From Marinicauda salina (GTDB taxonomy: Bacteria; Pseudomonadota; Alphaproteobacteria; Caulobacterales; Maricaulaceae), in assembly GCF_003122085.1 (NCBI RefSeq), contig NZ_QEXV01000001.1, positions 248,001 through 312,000 on the forward strand: a stretch of DNA of 64,000 nt, given 5' to 3'. Positions within the stretch are counted from its first letter, which is position 1; each line of letters begins with the position of its first letter. Below, piece after piece: positions 34,364 to 46,048 of the stretch. The notes under the pieces are model-generated. The model did not search any database and was not told where the DNA came from. It saw only the letters and a list, made by a program, of their open reading frames with translations. The translations under genes and the position numbers were made by a program.

Positions 34364-35758
34364 TCACTCCATCCTGAGCGAGGCCGGCAGCGCGGACTCG
34401 ACGACATCGCCGTCCTCGACATAGACGGTCCCGCCCTTCATCACGAAATCGACGTCCTGCAGCAGGTTCGGATAGGTCAGCACGTCGCCGTCGACGGCGA
34501 TGATGTCGGCGTACTGGCCCGGCTGGATCCGGCCCCACTCGTCCTCAACGCCCATGAAGACCGACGGCCAGTAGGTCGCCGCGCGGATCGTGTCCATGAC
34601 CGGCACGCCCAGCTCGCGCGTCCACACGTCGATCTCGTTCCAGGTCGACTGGCAGTGGAACTTCATCGGGATGCCCGAGTCCGTGCCGATCAGCATGAGC
34701 ACGCCGGCCTCGCGCAGCTGCTGGAACTTTCGCTCCAGCGTCCGCCGGCGCAGCGGGGTGAGCTGCATGTAGGTCAGCCGGTCGGGATGCTCGATCGACT
34801 GCGCGATGTCGGCGATCGTGTCGAGCTCGAGACCGCGATGCCAGCAGTCGGTGTCGAGACGTTCCGGGTTGTCGCGGGTGCGCTCGTAGTTCCACAGCCC
34901 CTCGATCGTCGGCGTCCAGTACAGCGGCCCGCCGCTGACCCGGCCGCGGGCAGTGCGCGCGACGAGCGCGTCCATCACGTGGTCGGGATATTCCGGCGCG
35001 GTGGTGAGCCCGGTGTGCTCGAAATTGTCCACGCCGATCTCGAGGCCGCGGATGATCTCGGCGGGGCGGTGGGAATGGCCGACGACGCGCAGGCCGTGGG
35101 CGTGCGCCTCCTCGACGACGGCGCGGGATTCCTCGAGCGTCATCTGGTCCTGGTCGACCATCTTGATGACGTCGACGCCGGCCTCGGCGAGCGTGCGCAC
35201 GTGGCGGCGCGCCTCGCGCACCCCGTCGACGCCCCAGCGGAAGGCCTCGGTGCCGGGATACGGCTCCTCCTGGATGAAGGGGCCGGAGACGAACAGTCGC
35301 GGACCGGGCAGCTCGCCTGCGTCGATGCGATCGCGAACGGACAGGCTGGGCTCCAGCGGCGCGCCGAGATCGCGCGCCGTGGTCACGCCCGCCAGCAGGA
35401 GCTGCACCGCCGAGGCGGGCATGATCTCGTCCTCCAGCCGGTCGGCGTAGGCGACGTCCCAGTGGGCGTAGTCGGCGTGGCCGTTGAGCATGAGATGGGC
35501 GTGCATCTCCCACAGGCCCGGCATCACGGTCATCGCCTCGGTCGAGATGACCTCGTAGCCCTCGGGCACCGGCAGGGTGTCGACCGTGCCGACCGCGGTG
35601 ATGCGGTCGTCCTCGACGAGAATGACGCTGTCGGCGATCGGCTCGCCGCCGTTTCCGTCGATGAGCGTTCCGCCCACCAGCGCCCGGCGCTCCTGCGCCT
35701 CGGCCGCCGCGCACAGCCCCAGCGCGACGGCCCCCGCCGCGATCAATCGCATCATCAT
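34364..35758 (-). CDS. Secreted amidohydrolase family protein
   Basis: A 464-residue metal-dependent hydrolase with a signal peptide (about 1-22, ending Ala-Glu-Ala). The metal-binding motif His-x-His appears in EMHAHLM (about 84), a Lys-containing strand VDVIKMVDQD (about 200), and further His in GHSHRP (about 228) and EHTG (about 246), and an Asp in GTDSGIP (about 336). Closest in type to imidazolonepropionase-like or prolidase-like secreted amidohydrolases. Substrate unknown. Divergent from the SDR gene. Confidence 0.85.
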   Translation of the reverse strand: MMMRLIAAGAVALGLCAAAEAQERRALVGGTLIDGNGGEPIADSVILVEDDRITAVGTVDTLPVPEGYEVISTEAMTVMPGLWEMHAHLMLNGHADYAHWDVAYADRLEDEIMPASAVQLLLAGVTTARDLGAPLEPSLSVRDRIDAGELPGPRLFVSGPFIQEEPYPGTEAFRWGVDGVREARRHVRTLAEAGVDVIKMVDQDQMTLEESRAVVEEAHAHGLRVVGHSHRPAEIIRGLEIGVDNFEHTGLTTAPEYPDHVMDALVARTARGRVSGGPLYWTPTIEGLWNYERTRDNPERLDTDCWHRGLELDTIADIAQSIEHPDRLTYMQLTPLRRRTLERKFQQLREAGVLMLIGTDSGIPMKFHCQSTWNEIDVWTRELGVPVMDTIRAATYWPSVFMGVEDEWGRIQPGQYADIIAVDGDVLTYPNLLQDVDFVMKGGTVYVEDGDVVESALPASLRME

Positions 35759-35881
35759 GCTTCCGGTCTCCCCGAACTTCTGGTGTTGTCGAACGATAGG
35801 CGCGGCGCGCAGGCGCGGTCAAAGCCGGCTGGCGGCGGCCGCGCGAAACGCTAGAGTGGCCGGCCGAACGGGAGAGACGGG

Positions 35882-36745
35882 ATGCAGGAAGCGAGAAGCG
35901 CGGTCGTCACCGGCGCCTCGACGGGCATCGGCTACGCCACGGCCGAGTTCCTGAGCAAGAAGGGCTGGCGCGTCTTCGCCGGCGTGCGCAAGGCCGACGA
36001 CGCGACCCGCCTGCAATCCGAACTCGGCGAGCGCGTCACCCCGCTGATCATGGACGTGACCGACGCGGCGACGCTGAACGCCGCGGCCGACGATGTTCGC
36101 GCGGCCCTCGACGGGCGCACGCTGTCGGGTCTCGTGAACAACGCCGGCGTCGCCGTGGCCGGACCCGTGCTGCACATCCCGCCCGAGGAGATGAGCCGCC
36201 AGCTCGACATCAACGTCACCGGCCAGCTGCGCGCGACCCAGGCGTTCGGCCCGCTGCTCGGCGCCGACCGTTCCCTGAAGGGATCGCCCGGCCGGGTCGT
36301 CAACATGTCCTCGGTCGCCGGGCTTTCGGCCGCGCCCATGCTGTCGCCCTACGCCTGCTCCAAGCATGCGCTCGAGGCGTTCACCGAAGCGCTGCGCCGC
36401 GAGTTCATGCTCTACGGGATCGACGTCGTCGCCATCAATCCGGGCCCGATCGCCACGCCGATCTGGGACAAGGCCGAGGAAGGCGACATCGCCGCCTACG
36501 CCGAGACCGATTACGGGCCGGTGATCGAGCGCATCGTCGGCTACATGCTCGAACGCGGGAAGTCCGGCCTGCCGCCGGCGAGGGTGGCGAAGGCCGTCCA
36601 CCGCGCGTTGACCGACGCCCGGCCCAGGCTCAACACCATCGTCACGCCCGAACCCTTCCAGCAATGGCTGCAGGGCGTCCTGCCCCGCCGCATGGTCGAT
36701 CGCATGATCGCCAAACGCCTCGGCCTCGTCCCGGCCGAACGCTGA
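35882..36745 (+). CDS. Short-chain dehydrogenase/reductase
   Basis: A 287-residue classical SDR. The cofactor motif TGASTGIG (residues 10-17), Asn-Asn-Ala-Gly (about 86), catalytic Ser (in MSSVAG, about 142) and Tyr-x-x-x-Lys (YACSK, about 157) are all present. It likely reduces a ketone or oxidises an alcohol with NAD(P). The substrate is unknown. It precedes the DUF885 gene by 19 bp on the same strand, so they may share a transcript. Confidence 0.88.
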   Translation: MQEARSAVVTGASTGIGYATAEFLSKKGWRVFAGVRKADDATRLQSELGERVTPLIMDVTDAATLNAAADDVRAALDGRTLSGLVNNAGVAVAGPVLHIPPEEMSRQLDINVTGQLRATQAFGPLLGADRSLKGSPGRVVNMSSVAGLSAAPMLSPYACSKHALEAFTEALRREFMLYGIDVVAINPGPIATPIWDKAEEGDIAAYAETDYGPVIERIVGYMLERGKSGLPPARVAKAVHRALTDARPRLNTIVTPEPFQQWLQGVLPRRMVDRMIAKRLGLVPAER

Positions 36746-36764
36746 CCATCCAGAGGAGACCGCC

Positions 36765-38519
36765 ATGCGCCGTCTGATCTTCGCCGCCGCCGCCGCATGC
36801 CTCGCATCCGGCGCGGCCCTCGCCGACCCGGCGCAGGACTTCGCCGCGCTCGTCGCCGATTTCGAGGCGCTCACAGAGGAGCGCGACGTCATCACCCGCG
36901 GCCGCGAGGGCGACATGGACGCAGCGGCTTCGTGGCCGGACAATTCGCCCGAGGCGCTGGCCGAGCTCGACGCGGCGATGGCCGAATTCGACGCCCGGCT
37001 CGAGGCGATCAACGCCGAGGCGCTGGAGGGCCAGGACCGCGCCTCCTACGCGGTGCTGGACTATCTGCTCGACAGCGCCGTCGCGCTGCCAGCGAGCGAA
37101 GGCGCGTATTTCCCGTTCACCAATGACAGCGGCTTCCACACCACCGCCTCGTTCACGGCGCTGGCGGAGCGGCCGCGCACGGTCGAACACGCCGAGGCCT
37201 GGATCGACCGCATCGAGGCGCTGCCCGCCTATCTCGAGATCCATCGGGCATGGCTCGCCGAAGGCCTCGAGCAAGGCATGACCCAGCCCGCCGCGATCGT
37301 GCCCGGCGTCATCGACTCGATCGACGCCCAGATCGTCGACGACCCGGCCGAATCCACGCTGATGCGCCCCATCGAGCGCCTGCCCGAGTCCATCCCGGAG
37401 GCCGAGCGGGAACGCCTGCGCGCCGAGGCGCTCGCCGCCGTCGAGGACCACGCCCTGCCCGCGCTGCGGCAGCTCTCCGACTTCTTCAGCGAGGAGTACC
37501 TTCCCGGCGCGCGCGACACGCTCGGCGCCTACGACCTGCCCGGCGGGCGCGACTATTACGCCCGCCTCGTGCGCCATCACACGACGCTCGACCTGACCCC
37601 GGAGGAGGTCCACCAGACCGGGCTCGACGAGGTCGCGCGCATCCGCGCCGAGATGGAGGACGTCATCGACGAGTCGGGCTTCGAGGGCTCGTTCGACGAG
37701 TTCATCGCGTTCCTGCGCACCGACGAGCAGTTCTATCCGGAGACGGAGGAGGAGCTTCTGCGCTACGCGGCGTGGCTAGCCAAGCAGGCCGACGACAAGA
37801 TGCCGGAATTCTTCGACCACCTGCCGCGCCTGCCCTACGGCGTGCGGCCCGTGCCGCCCGAGATCGCGCCGAATTACACCACGGCGCGCTACTGGCCCGG
37901 CGATCTCGAACAGGACCGGGCCGGCGGCTACATGGTCAACACCTATGAGCTCGACCAGCGCCCGCTCTACGAGATGCCCGCGCTGACGCTCCACGAGGCG
38001 GTGCCCGGCCATCACCACCAGGTCGCCGTCGCCCAGGAGCTGGAGGACGTTCCCGACTTCCGGCGCGACAACTACATCACGGCCTTCGGCGAGGGCTGGG
38101 GGCTGTACGCCGAGCGCATCGGCCTCGACATGGGCCTCTACACCACGCCCTACGAGCATTTCGGCCGGCTGACCTACGAGATGTGGCGGGCCTGCCGGCT
38201 CGTCGCCGACACCGGCATCCACTGGTACGGCTGGAGCCGGGCCGAAGCCGAGGCCTGCTTCCTGGATAACTCCGCGCTCAGCCCGCTCAATATCCGAAAC
38301 GAGGTCAGCCGCTACATCTCATGGCCGGGCCAGGCGCTCGCCTACAAGACCGGCGAGCTCTTGATCCGCGAGCTGCGCGCCGACGCCGAGGCGGCGCTGG
38401 GCGAGGATTTCGATCTGGCGCAGTTCCACGACGCCATCCTGTCGGACGGCGCGCTGCCGCTCGACGCGCTGGAGGCGAAGATGCGCGCGTGGATCGAGGA
38501 GCGGCGGCCGGAGGAGTAG
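36765..38519 (+). CDS. Secreted DUF885 protein, metallopeptidase-like
   Basis: A 584-residue protein with a signal peptide (about 1-20) and a zinc-peptidase-like motif His-Glu-Ala-Val-Pro-Gly-His-His-His-Gln (about residues 408-417), with a further Glu-Gly-Trp (about 443) expected as the third ligand region. DUF885 proteins are related to gluzincin carboxypeptidase-like folds; the substrate is unsettled. It is exported. The downstream gap holds family A repeats. Confidence 0.85.
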   Translation: MRRLIFAAAAACLASGAALADPAQDFAALVADFEALTEERDVITRGREGDMDAAASWPDNSPEALAELDAAMAEFDARLEAINAEALEGQDRASYAVLDYLLDSAVALPASEGAYFPFTNDSGFHTTASFTALAERPRTVEHAEAWIDRIEALPAYLEIHRAWLAEGLEQGMTQPAAIVPGVIDSIDAQIVDDPAESTLMRPIERLPESIPEAERERLRAEALAAVEDHALPALRQLSDFFSEEYLPGARDTLGAYDLPGGRDYYARLVRHHTTLDLTPEEVHQTGLDEVARIRAEMEDVIDESGFEGSFDEFIAFLRTDEQFYPETEEELLRYAAWLAKQADDKMPEFFDHLPRLPYGVRPVPPEIAPNYTTARYWPGDLEQDRAGGYMVNTYELDQRPLYEMPALTLHEAVPGHHHQVAVAQELEDVPDFRRDNYITAFGEGWGLYAERIGLDMGLYTTPYEHFGRLTYEMWRACRLVADTGIHWYGWSRAEAEACFLDNSALSPLNIRNEVSRYISWPGQALAYKTGELLIRELRADAEAALGEDFDLAQFHDAILSDGALPLDALEAKMRAWIEERRPEE

Positions 38520-38551
38520 GCGGCCGCGGGACTCGCCGCCTCTCCGGGGTC

Positions 38552-38632
38552 GGTCCTTGGGCTTGACCCAAGGATCCAGACCATCAGGCGCCGCGGACGC
38601 CGGATTGGGCCCTTGGATCAAGTCCAAGGGCC
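38552..38632. repeat. Palindromic repeat family A, double hairpin
   Basis: GGTCCTTGGG/CCCAAGGATC (38552-38561 and 38567-38576, one mismatch) and GGCCCTTGGA/TCCAAGGGCC (38608-38617 and 38623-38632). Same two hairpins as 13146-13217 in the other order. Between convergent DUF885 and acnA genes. Confidence 0.8.
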
Positions 38633-38659
38633 GAACCGAGGCGTGGCGGGCTGTTACGC

Positions 38660-41338
<2,679 letters not shown>

Positions 41339-41404
41339 GACGTTTCCTCTTCGTCGGCGCGGATCCGCGGGGGCGCGGATCCGGCGGGGAGCATTCGGGA
41401 AGGA

Positions 41405-41422
41405 GAGGCGGCGAGCCGCCTC
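41405..41422 (-). promoter_or_regulatory. Hairpin in the acnA leader
   Basis: GAGGCGGC-GA-GCCGCCTC is a perfect 8-bp inverted repeat around 75 bp upstream of the acnA start and downstream of the candidate -10. It could form a leader hairpin or bind a dimeric regulator; no homologous class is known to me. Confidence 0.4.
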
Positions 41423-41436
41423 CGTGTTCGGGCGCG

Positions 41437-41465
41437 GTTTTAGCCGCGCGCCGCCTTCCCTGCAA
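41437..41465 (-). promoter_or_regulatory. Candidate sigma70-type promoter of acnA
   Basis: On the minus strand TTGCAG (41460-41465) and TAAAAC (41437-41442) are separated by 17 bases. Distance to the ATG is about 100 bp. Confidence 0.5.
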
Positions 41466-41532
41466 TGCGATCGCCCGACGCGGGCCGCGACGGGCTTTGG
41501 CGATCGCGGCGAGATCGGCTTATGTGGGGGCA

Positions 41533-42156
41533 ATGTCCGACGCGCCCGCTTCGTTCCCCGCCGCCGCTGTCGACGCCTCCGCCCTCACGCTCGAGCGCGG
41601 CGGCCGGCGGATCGCGCGCGACCTGTCGCTTTCGGCGGGACCGGGCGAGGCGGTCGTCCTCACCGGACCGAACGGGGCGGGCAAGACGACGCTGCTGCGC
41701 GCGCTGGCGGGCCTGATCCGGCCCGAGGCCGGATCGGTCCGGACCACGCCCGAAGACGGCGCGATCGCGCTGCTCGGCCACGCCGATGCGCTGAAGCCCG
41801 GCGAAACCGTCGACGCCGCGCTCGCCTTCTGGGCCCGTCTTCACGGCGCGGAGCCCGGCGCGGTCGAGGCGGCGATGCGCGCCTTCGCCGTCGGCAATCT
41901 GGGCACGCGGGCGTGCGGGACGCTGTCGGCGGGCCAGCGCCGGCGGGTCGCGCTGGCGCGGATCCTGATCTCGAACCGCCCGGTCTGGCTGCTCGACGAG
42001 CCCGCCGCGCCGCTGGACGCGCGCGGCTGCGACCTGCTCGCCCGCGCCGCGGCCGATCATCGCGCCGCCGGCGGCGTCATCGTGGCGACCACCCACGCCG
42101 ATCTCGGCTGGCCCGACGCGCGTATCGTCGAACTCGTCCACGAGGCCGCGGCATGA
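41533..42156 (+). CDS. ccmA: Heme exporter ATP-binding protein CcmA
   Basis: A 207-residue ABC ATPase of the cytochrome c maturation complex CcmABCD, which releases holo-CcmE. Walker [10 protein letters not shown] (about residue 45), signature LSAGQRRR (about 133) and Walker [13 protein letters not shown] (about 152) are visible. Start at 41533, after GGGGG. The stop overlaps the ccmB start (ATGA). The cluster is ccmABCD-ccmG; ccmE, ccmF, ccmH are not in the window. Confidence 0.93.
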   Translation: MSDAPASFPAAAVDASALTLERGGRRIARDLSLSAGPGEAVVLTGPNGAGKTTLLRALAGLIRPEAGSVRTTPEDGAIALLGHADALKPGETVDAALAFWARLHGAEPGAVEAAMRAFAVGNLGTRACGTLSAGQRRRVALARILISNRPVWLLDEPAAPLDARGCDLLARAAADHRAAGGVIVATTHADLGWPDARIVELVHEAAA

Positions 42157-42821
42157 GCGGGTTCCTCGCGGTGTTCGGGCGCGAGCTGCGCCTGGCCTGG
42201 GCGGGCGGCGGCGGACCGGCCGGACCGGCCGCGTTCAATCTCGCCGCGCTCGCCCTGGCGCCGCTGGCGATCGGCCCCTCGGGCGAACTGCTGGCCGCCG
42301 CCGCGCCGGGCGTCATCGTCTTCGCCGCCCTGCTCGCCGTGCTCCAGCCCGCCGAGCGCCTGTTCGGCGAGGACGCCGTCGACGGCACGCTCGAACTCTA
42401 CGCGCTGTCCGGGGCGGGGCTGACAGGTCTGTGCCTCGCCAAGACGCTGGCCTTCGCGCTGGCGGCCTTCTGGCCCGCCCCGATCATCGCCTTCATCGCC
42501 GGGCTCGCCTACGGCCTGACGCCGGGCGCGGCTGGCGCGCTCGCCGCCGGCGTCGCGCTCGCCGCGCCGGGGATGAGCCTCGTGGCCGCCTTCGCCGGAG
42601 CGCTGGCCGCGGGCGTCAAGCGCGCCGGGCTCGTCATCGCGCTCATCGCCGCGCCGCTCGAGGTGCCCTTCCTCGTCTTCGCCTCGGGGGCGGGACGGGC
42701 CGCATTCGAGGCGACCGGCCGGGCCGACGCCAATCTCATGCTCGCCGCGGCGGGCTCGCTGATCGCGCTCGTCCTGGTGCCGGCGGGGATCGCCGCGGCG
42801 CTGCGCGCGCGGCTGGAATAG
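42153..42821 (+). CDS. ccmB: Heme exporter membrane protein CcmB
   Basis: A 222-residue membrane protein with six hydrophobic segments, typical of CcmB, permease partner of CcmA. The Glu-Asp-x-x-Asp-Gly-Thr-Leu-Glu motif (around 69-77) is a family mark. Four-base overlap with ccmA (ATGA). Confidence 0.92.
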   Translation: MSGFLAVFGRELRLAWAGGGGPAGPAAFNLAALALAPLAIGPSGELLAAAAPGVIVFAALLAVLQPAERLFGEDAVDGTLELYALSGAGLTGLCLAKTLAFALAAFWPAPIIAFIAGLAYGLTPGAAGALAAGVALAAPGMSLVAAFAGALAAGVKRAGLVIALIAAPLEVPFLVFASGAGRAAFEATGRADANLMLAAAGSLIALVLVPAGIAAALRARLE

Positions 42822-42875
42822 GCGCGGCGCCGCGTCGCTTGCCCTGCATCGCAGAGGAGCCTAGGTGGACGGATC

Positions 42876-43619
42876 ATGATCAGCCGCTTCGCCAATCCCG
42901 AGCGCTTCGACCGCCTCGCGCGCGCGGTCATTCCGTGGACCTGGGGCCTCGCGGCGGTCCTGTTCGCGGTCGGAATTCCCTGGGCGCTCGCCTTCTCGCC
43001 GGAGGACTACCAGCAGGGCGACACGGTGCGGATCATGTATGTCCACGTGCCGTCGGCCTGGCTGGCGATGGCGGGCTATGCGGGTCTGGGCGCGTCGAGC
43101 TTCGTCTATTTCGTCTGGCGCCATAACCTCGCCGATCTCGCCGCCCGGGCGATCGCGCCGGCCGGCGCGGTGTTCGCCGCGCTCACGCTGGCGACCGGCG
43201 CGCTGTGGGGCCGGCCGATGTGGGGCGCCTGGTGGGTCTGGGACGCGCGGCTGACCTCGATGCTCGTTCTGCTGCTGCTCTATCTCGGCTACATGGCGCT
43301 GCGCGCCGCGCTCGAGGACGCCCGCCTGGCCGCCCGCGCCGGGGCGGTCCTCGGCATGGCGGGACTGATCAACCTGCCGATCATCAAGTTCTCCGTGGAC
43401 TGGTGGAACACGCTGCACCAGCCCGCCAGCGTGTTCCGGTTCGACGGCCCGACCATCCACGCGTCCAATCTCTGGCCGCTCGCGGTGATGGCGCTGGCCT
43501 TCACCGCGCTGCTCGCCGCGCTCGTTCTGACCCGCATGCGCGCCATGATGCTGGCCCGACGCGCCGAGCAGCTCGAGCGCGCCCGCGAGCGCCGGCTCGA
43601 GGCGGAGGCGGCGGCATGA
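42876..43619 (+). CDS. ccmC: Heme exporter protein CcmC
   Basis: A 247-residue, six-helix inner-membrane protein that attaches heme to CcmE. The WWD domain (Trp-Gly-Ala-Trp-Trp-Val-Trp-Asp, about 114-121) with flanking His residues (about 52 and 182) is present. The gene is 54 bp after ccmB and its stop overlaps the ccmD start (ATGA). Confidence 0.94.
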   Translation: MISRFANPERFDRLARAVIPWTWGLAAVLFAVGIPWALAFSPEDYQQGDTVRIMYVHVPSAWLAMAGYAGLGASSFVYFVWRHNLADLAARAIAPAGAVFAALTLATGALWGRPMWGAWWVWDARLTSMLVLLLLYLGYMALRAALEDARLAARAGAVLGMAGLINLPIIKFSVDWWNTLHQPASVFRFDGPTIHASNLWPLAVMALAFTALLAALVLTRMRAMMLARRAEQLERARERRLEAEAAA

Positions 43620-43804
43620 GCGAGTATTTCGCCATGGGCGGTTACGCCGGCTATGTCTGGGCGAGCTACGCGCTGGCCGCGGCCGGCGTCGGCGCGCTTG
43701 TCGCCGCCGTGCTGGTCGAGCGCGCGAAGGCCCGCGCCCGGCTCGACCGCATCCGCGCGCTGGAGGCCGAAGACAGCGTCGCCGACGCGGGAGGCGAGTC
43801 GTGA
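43616..43804 (+). CDS. ccmD: Heme exporter protein CcmD
   Basis: A 62-residue single-pass membrane protein (helix about 12-35) with a short Tyr-rich N-terminus (Met-Gly-Gly-Tyr-x-x-Tyr-Val-Trp), the typical CcmD pattern, and a charged coiled tail. Overlaps both neighbours by four bases (ATGA and GTGA). Confidence 0.9.
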   Translation: MSEYFAMGGYAGYVWASYALAAAGVGALVAAVLVERAKARARLDRIRALEAEDSVADAGGES

Positions 43805-44355
43805 ACCGCGTCCTGCTCTGGGCCCCGGTCGGCTCGATCGCCATCCTGCTCGTGGTGTTCGCGATCGCGCTATTGCGCCCGTCGGACTCCGACGGCGGCG
43901 ACCCGCTGATCGGCGCGCCGCTGCCCGCGCTTCCGCTCACCGATTTCCCGGGCGGCCGCGGCGACTTCGATCCCGACGCGGTCGACGGGCCTTATCTCCT
44001 CAATGTGTGGGCGTCCTGGTGCGCGCCATGCCGGATCGAGCATCCGCTGCTGATGGCGCTGCGCGAAGACGGCGTGCCGATCTACGGCGTCGTCTATCGC
44101 GACGATCCCGCCGACGCGAACGCCTTTCTCGAGCAGCTCGGCGATCCGTTCGCCGGGCTCGCCGCCGACGCCGAGGGCCGGGCGGCGATCGAGCTGGGCC
44201 TGACCGGCGCGCCGGAGACGTTCGTGATCGACGAGGCGGGGATCGTGCGCGCCCGCTGGCGGGGCGCGATCGACGAGACGACCTGGCGGCGCAGCCTGGC
44301 GCCCGAATTCGAGGCGGCGCGGGCGCGCGCTGGGGCGGACGGCGAAACCGAATGA
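43801..44355 (+). CDS. ccmG: Thiol:disulfide interchange protein CcmG/DsbE
   Basis: A 184-residue periplasmic thioredoxin-like reductant for apocytochrome c, anchored by an N-terminal helix (about 8-24). The active site is Trp-Cys-Ala-Pro-Cys-Arg (about 75-80, WASWCAPC) and the cis-Pro segment is GAPETFVID (about 138). GTG start overlapping the ccmD stop. The DNA just after its stop is a long T/C-rich tract (the MarR polylysine tail on the other strand), which could help end transcription. Confidence 0.9.
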   Translation: MNRVLLWAPVGSIAILLVVFAIALLRPSDSDGGDPLIGAPLPALPLTDFPGGRGDFDPDAVDGPYLLNVWASWCAPCRIEHPLLMALREDGVPIYGVVYRDDPADANAFLEQLGDPFAGLAADAEGRAAIELGLTGAPETFVIDEAGIVRARWRGAIDETTWRRSLAPEFEAARARAGADGETE

Positions 44356-44359
44356 ATAA

Positions 44360-44911
44360 CTATTTCTTTTTTTTCTTCTTTTTCTTCTTCTTGTCTTTTT
44401 CCTTGGCCTTCGCGGCGGCCTTCTTCGCCTTCTCCTTCTCCTTGAGCGCCTCGGCCTTCAGCGTCTCGGCGTCCATGTCGATACGCCGGGAGATGCGCGC
44501 GAGCGCCTCGACGAAGCTCGTCCGCTTGTTCTTGGGCAGGGCGGCGATGATCGCCTCGTCGGCGGCCGCGGCGCCGGCGAGCGCCGTCTGATAGAGCGAG
44601 CGCCCCTCGTCGGACAGACGGATCGAGTTGGCGCGCCCGTCGCCGGGGGCCTTCTCGCGGACCAGCAGGTTCTTCTGCGCCATGCGCGAGACGAGCTCGG
44701 CGAGCGTGGAGCGGTCGATGCCGGTGACCTGGACCAGCTTCGTCTGGCTCAGCCCCTCGTCCCTGGCCACCGCGCTGAGCACGGCGAACTGGCGCTGGGT
44801 GATGCGCATGTCGCCGGTCGCCTCGGCGAACCGGTCGGCGGCGAATTGCTGGGCGCGGTGAAGCAGGTGCCCCGGCGAGGCCGAGAGGTCGAAATCGGGT
44901 TGGTCCGCCAT
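44360..44911 (-). CDS. MarR-family transcription regulator with polylysine tail
   Basis: A 183-residue winged-helix protein: helix-turn-helix region about 45-95 (with the GIDRSTLAELVSRM recognition part) and dimerising helices around it. The last 30 residues are a lysine-rich extension that ends in a run of ten or more Lys, not seen in MarR proteins generally; it is encoded by A/G-rich codons (long T-runs on the + strand at 44366-44395). The gene is convergent with ccmG (4-bp gap) and divergent from a Nudix gene; autoregulation is likely but no operator is assigned. Confidence 0.85.
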   Translation of the reverse strand: MADQPDFDLSASPGHLLHRAQQFAADRFAEATGDMRITQRQFAVLSAVARDEGLSQTKLVQVTGIDRSTLAELVSRMAQKNLLVREKAPGDGRANSIRLSDEGRSLYQTALAGAAAADEAIIAALPKNKRTSFVEALARISRRIDMDAETLKAEALKEKEKAKKAAAKAKEKDKKKKKKKKKK

Positions 44912-45032
44912 AGCTCCCTCATTGTCAGGCGACGGAACATTTTCACACTATCGCGGAAACGCGACTGTTCAATGACACGATCCTCCTGATACGGAGAAAA
45001 AGGATCGGCGCGGACGGCGAGGACGATTACAA

Positions 45033-45572
45033 GTGACTGACTCGGAACCCGACTTCACCCTGGAGACGCCGCCTGACGACGATCGGCCGCGGCGGATCTG
45101 CCGCACCTGCGGCTTCATCGACTACGTCAATCCGCGGATCGTCGCCGGCTCGGTCGTCGCCGACACCGAAGGCCGCATCCTGATGTGCCGTCGCGCGATC
45201 CAGCCCCGCGCCGGCTTCTGGACCCTTCCCGCGGGGTACATGGAGGAAGGCGAGACGGTCGACGCCGCCGCCCGCCGCGAGGCCTGGGAGGAGGCGCGCG
45301 CGAAGATCGATACGCGCGACCTGCTGGCGGTCTATTCGATCCCGCGGATCTCGCAGGTCCAGATCTTCTTCCGGGCCCGGATGGCCGAGCCGGGGATCGC
45401 GGCGGGACCCGAGAGCACGGAGGTCGGCTTCTTCGCCTGGGACGACATCCCGATGGACGATCTCGCCTTTCCCAGCGTGCGCTGGGCGCTCGAGGACCAT
45501 CGCGAGCGGCTTCACGCCGACGCCCCGGCGCCGGCCGTCCGCGCGCAGGGCGCGGATTTCAAGCCGTATTGA
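45033..45572 (+). CDS. Nudix hydrolase
   Basis: A 179-residue Nudix enzyme. An N-terminal stub contains Cys-Arg-Thr-Cys-Gly, half of the zinc ribbon seen in NudC-type proteins, and the Nudix box is Gly-x5-Glu-x7-Arg-Glu-Ala-x-Glu-Glu (about 67-89), intact except that the terminal Gly is Arg. Start is GTG at 45033. Substrate could be an ADP-sugar or dinucleotide; not determinable. Divergent from the MarR gene. Confidence 0.85.
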   Translation: MTDSEPDFTLETPPDDDRPRRICRTCGFIDYVNPRIVAGSVVADTEGRILMCRRAIQPRAGFWTLPAGYMEEGETVDAAARREAWEEARAKIDTRDLLAVYSIPRISQVQIFFRARMAEPGIAAGPESTEVGFFAWDDIPMDDLAFPSVRWALEDHRERLHADAPAPAVRAQGADFKPY

Positions 45573-45599
45573 GGGGGGCGCTCTTCTACTTCCGAAGGC

Positions 45600-45692
45600 C
45601 CTCATCCTGAGGGCCCCGATCCCGGTCCTTCGAGACGCTCGCTTTGCTCGCTCCTCAGGATGAGGGGATCGGGGCGTCTCGAAGGACGAGGG
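45600..45692. repeat. Palindromic repeat family D
   Basis: Nested inverted repeat: CTCATCCTGAGGGCCCCGATCCC...GGGGATCGGGGC and CCTTCGAGACGC...GCGTCTCGAAGG with inner CTCCTCAGGATGAGG; lies between convergent genes. Related to 19585-19712 and 30709-30758. Confidence 0.7.
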
Positions 45693-45704
45693 CCGCCCGC
45701 CCCC

Positions 45705-46046
45705 CTACAACGCGTCCAGGATCTCCGCGGGCGGACGGCCGATGGCGGCCTTCGCCCCGTTGATCAGGACCGGGCGCTCGATCAGCTTCGGGTTCTCCGC
45801 CATCGCCGCCACGAGCCGGTCCTCGTCGGTCTCGTCCTTCAGGCCCAGCTCCTTGTAGAGGGCCTCCTTGGTGCGCATGAGATCGCGCGCCGAGGCGAGC
45901 CCCAGCTTGCCGATCAGCGCCTTCAGCTCGGCCTCGCTCGGCGGCGTCTTGAGATACTCGCGCACCTCGGGTTCGACGCCCTTCTCGCGCAACAGCGCCA
46001 GCGCCTCGCGGGACTTCGTGCAGCGGGGATTGTGCCAGTATTCCAT
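45705..46046 (-). CDS. ArsC/Spx-like thioredoxin-fold protein
   Basis: A 113-residue ArsC-family protein with the motif His-Asn-Pro-Arg-Cys-Thr-Lys-Ser-Arg (residues 5-13; active Cys 9), as in glutaredoxin-linked ArsC and YffB/Spx relatives. A second ArsC, different in fold from the one at 27349. Start at 46046, 2 bp after the stop of the upstream lyase gene, so they form a pair. Arsenate reductase is the family name; function in this pair is open. Confidence 0.85.
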   Translation of the reverse strand: MEYWHNPRCTKSREALALLREKGVEPEVREYLKTPPSEAELKALIGKLGLASARDLMRTKEALYKELGLKDETDEDRLVAAMAENPKLIERPVLINGAKAAIGRPPAEILDAL

Positions 46047-46048
46047 TG

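Noticed and set aside
45705-46046. Reading the ArsC-like gene as part of the arsenic operon
   Set aside because: It lies 18 kb from arsR-arsC-acr3, is paired with a CoA-ester lyase and has the YffB/Spx-like fold, so a role in arsenic resistance is not shown.
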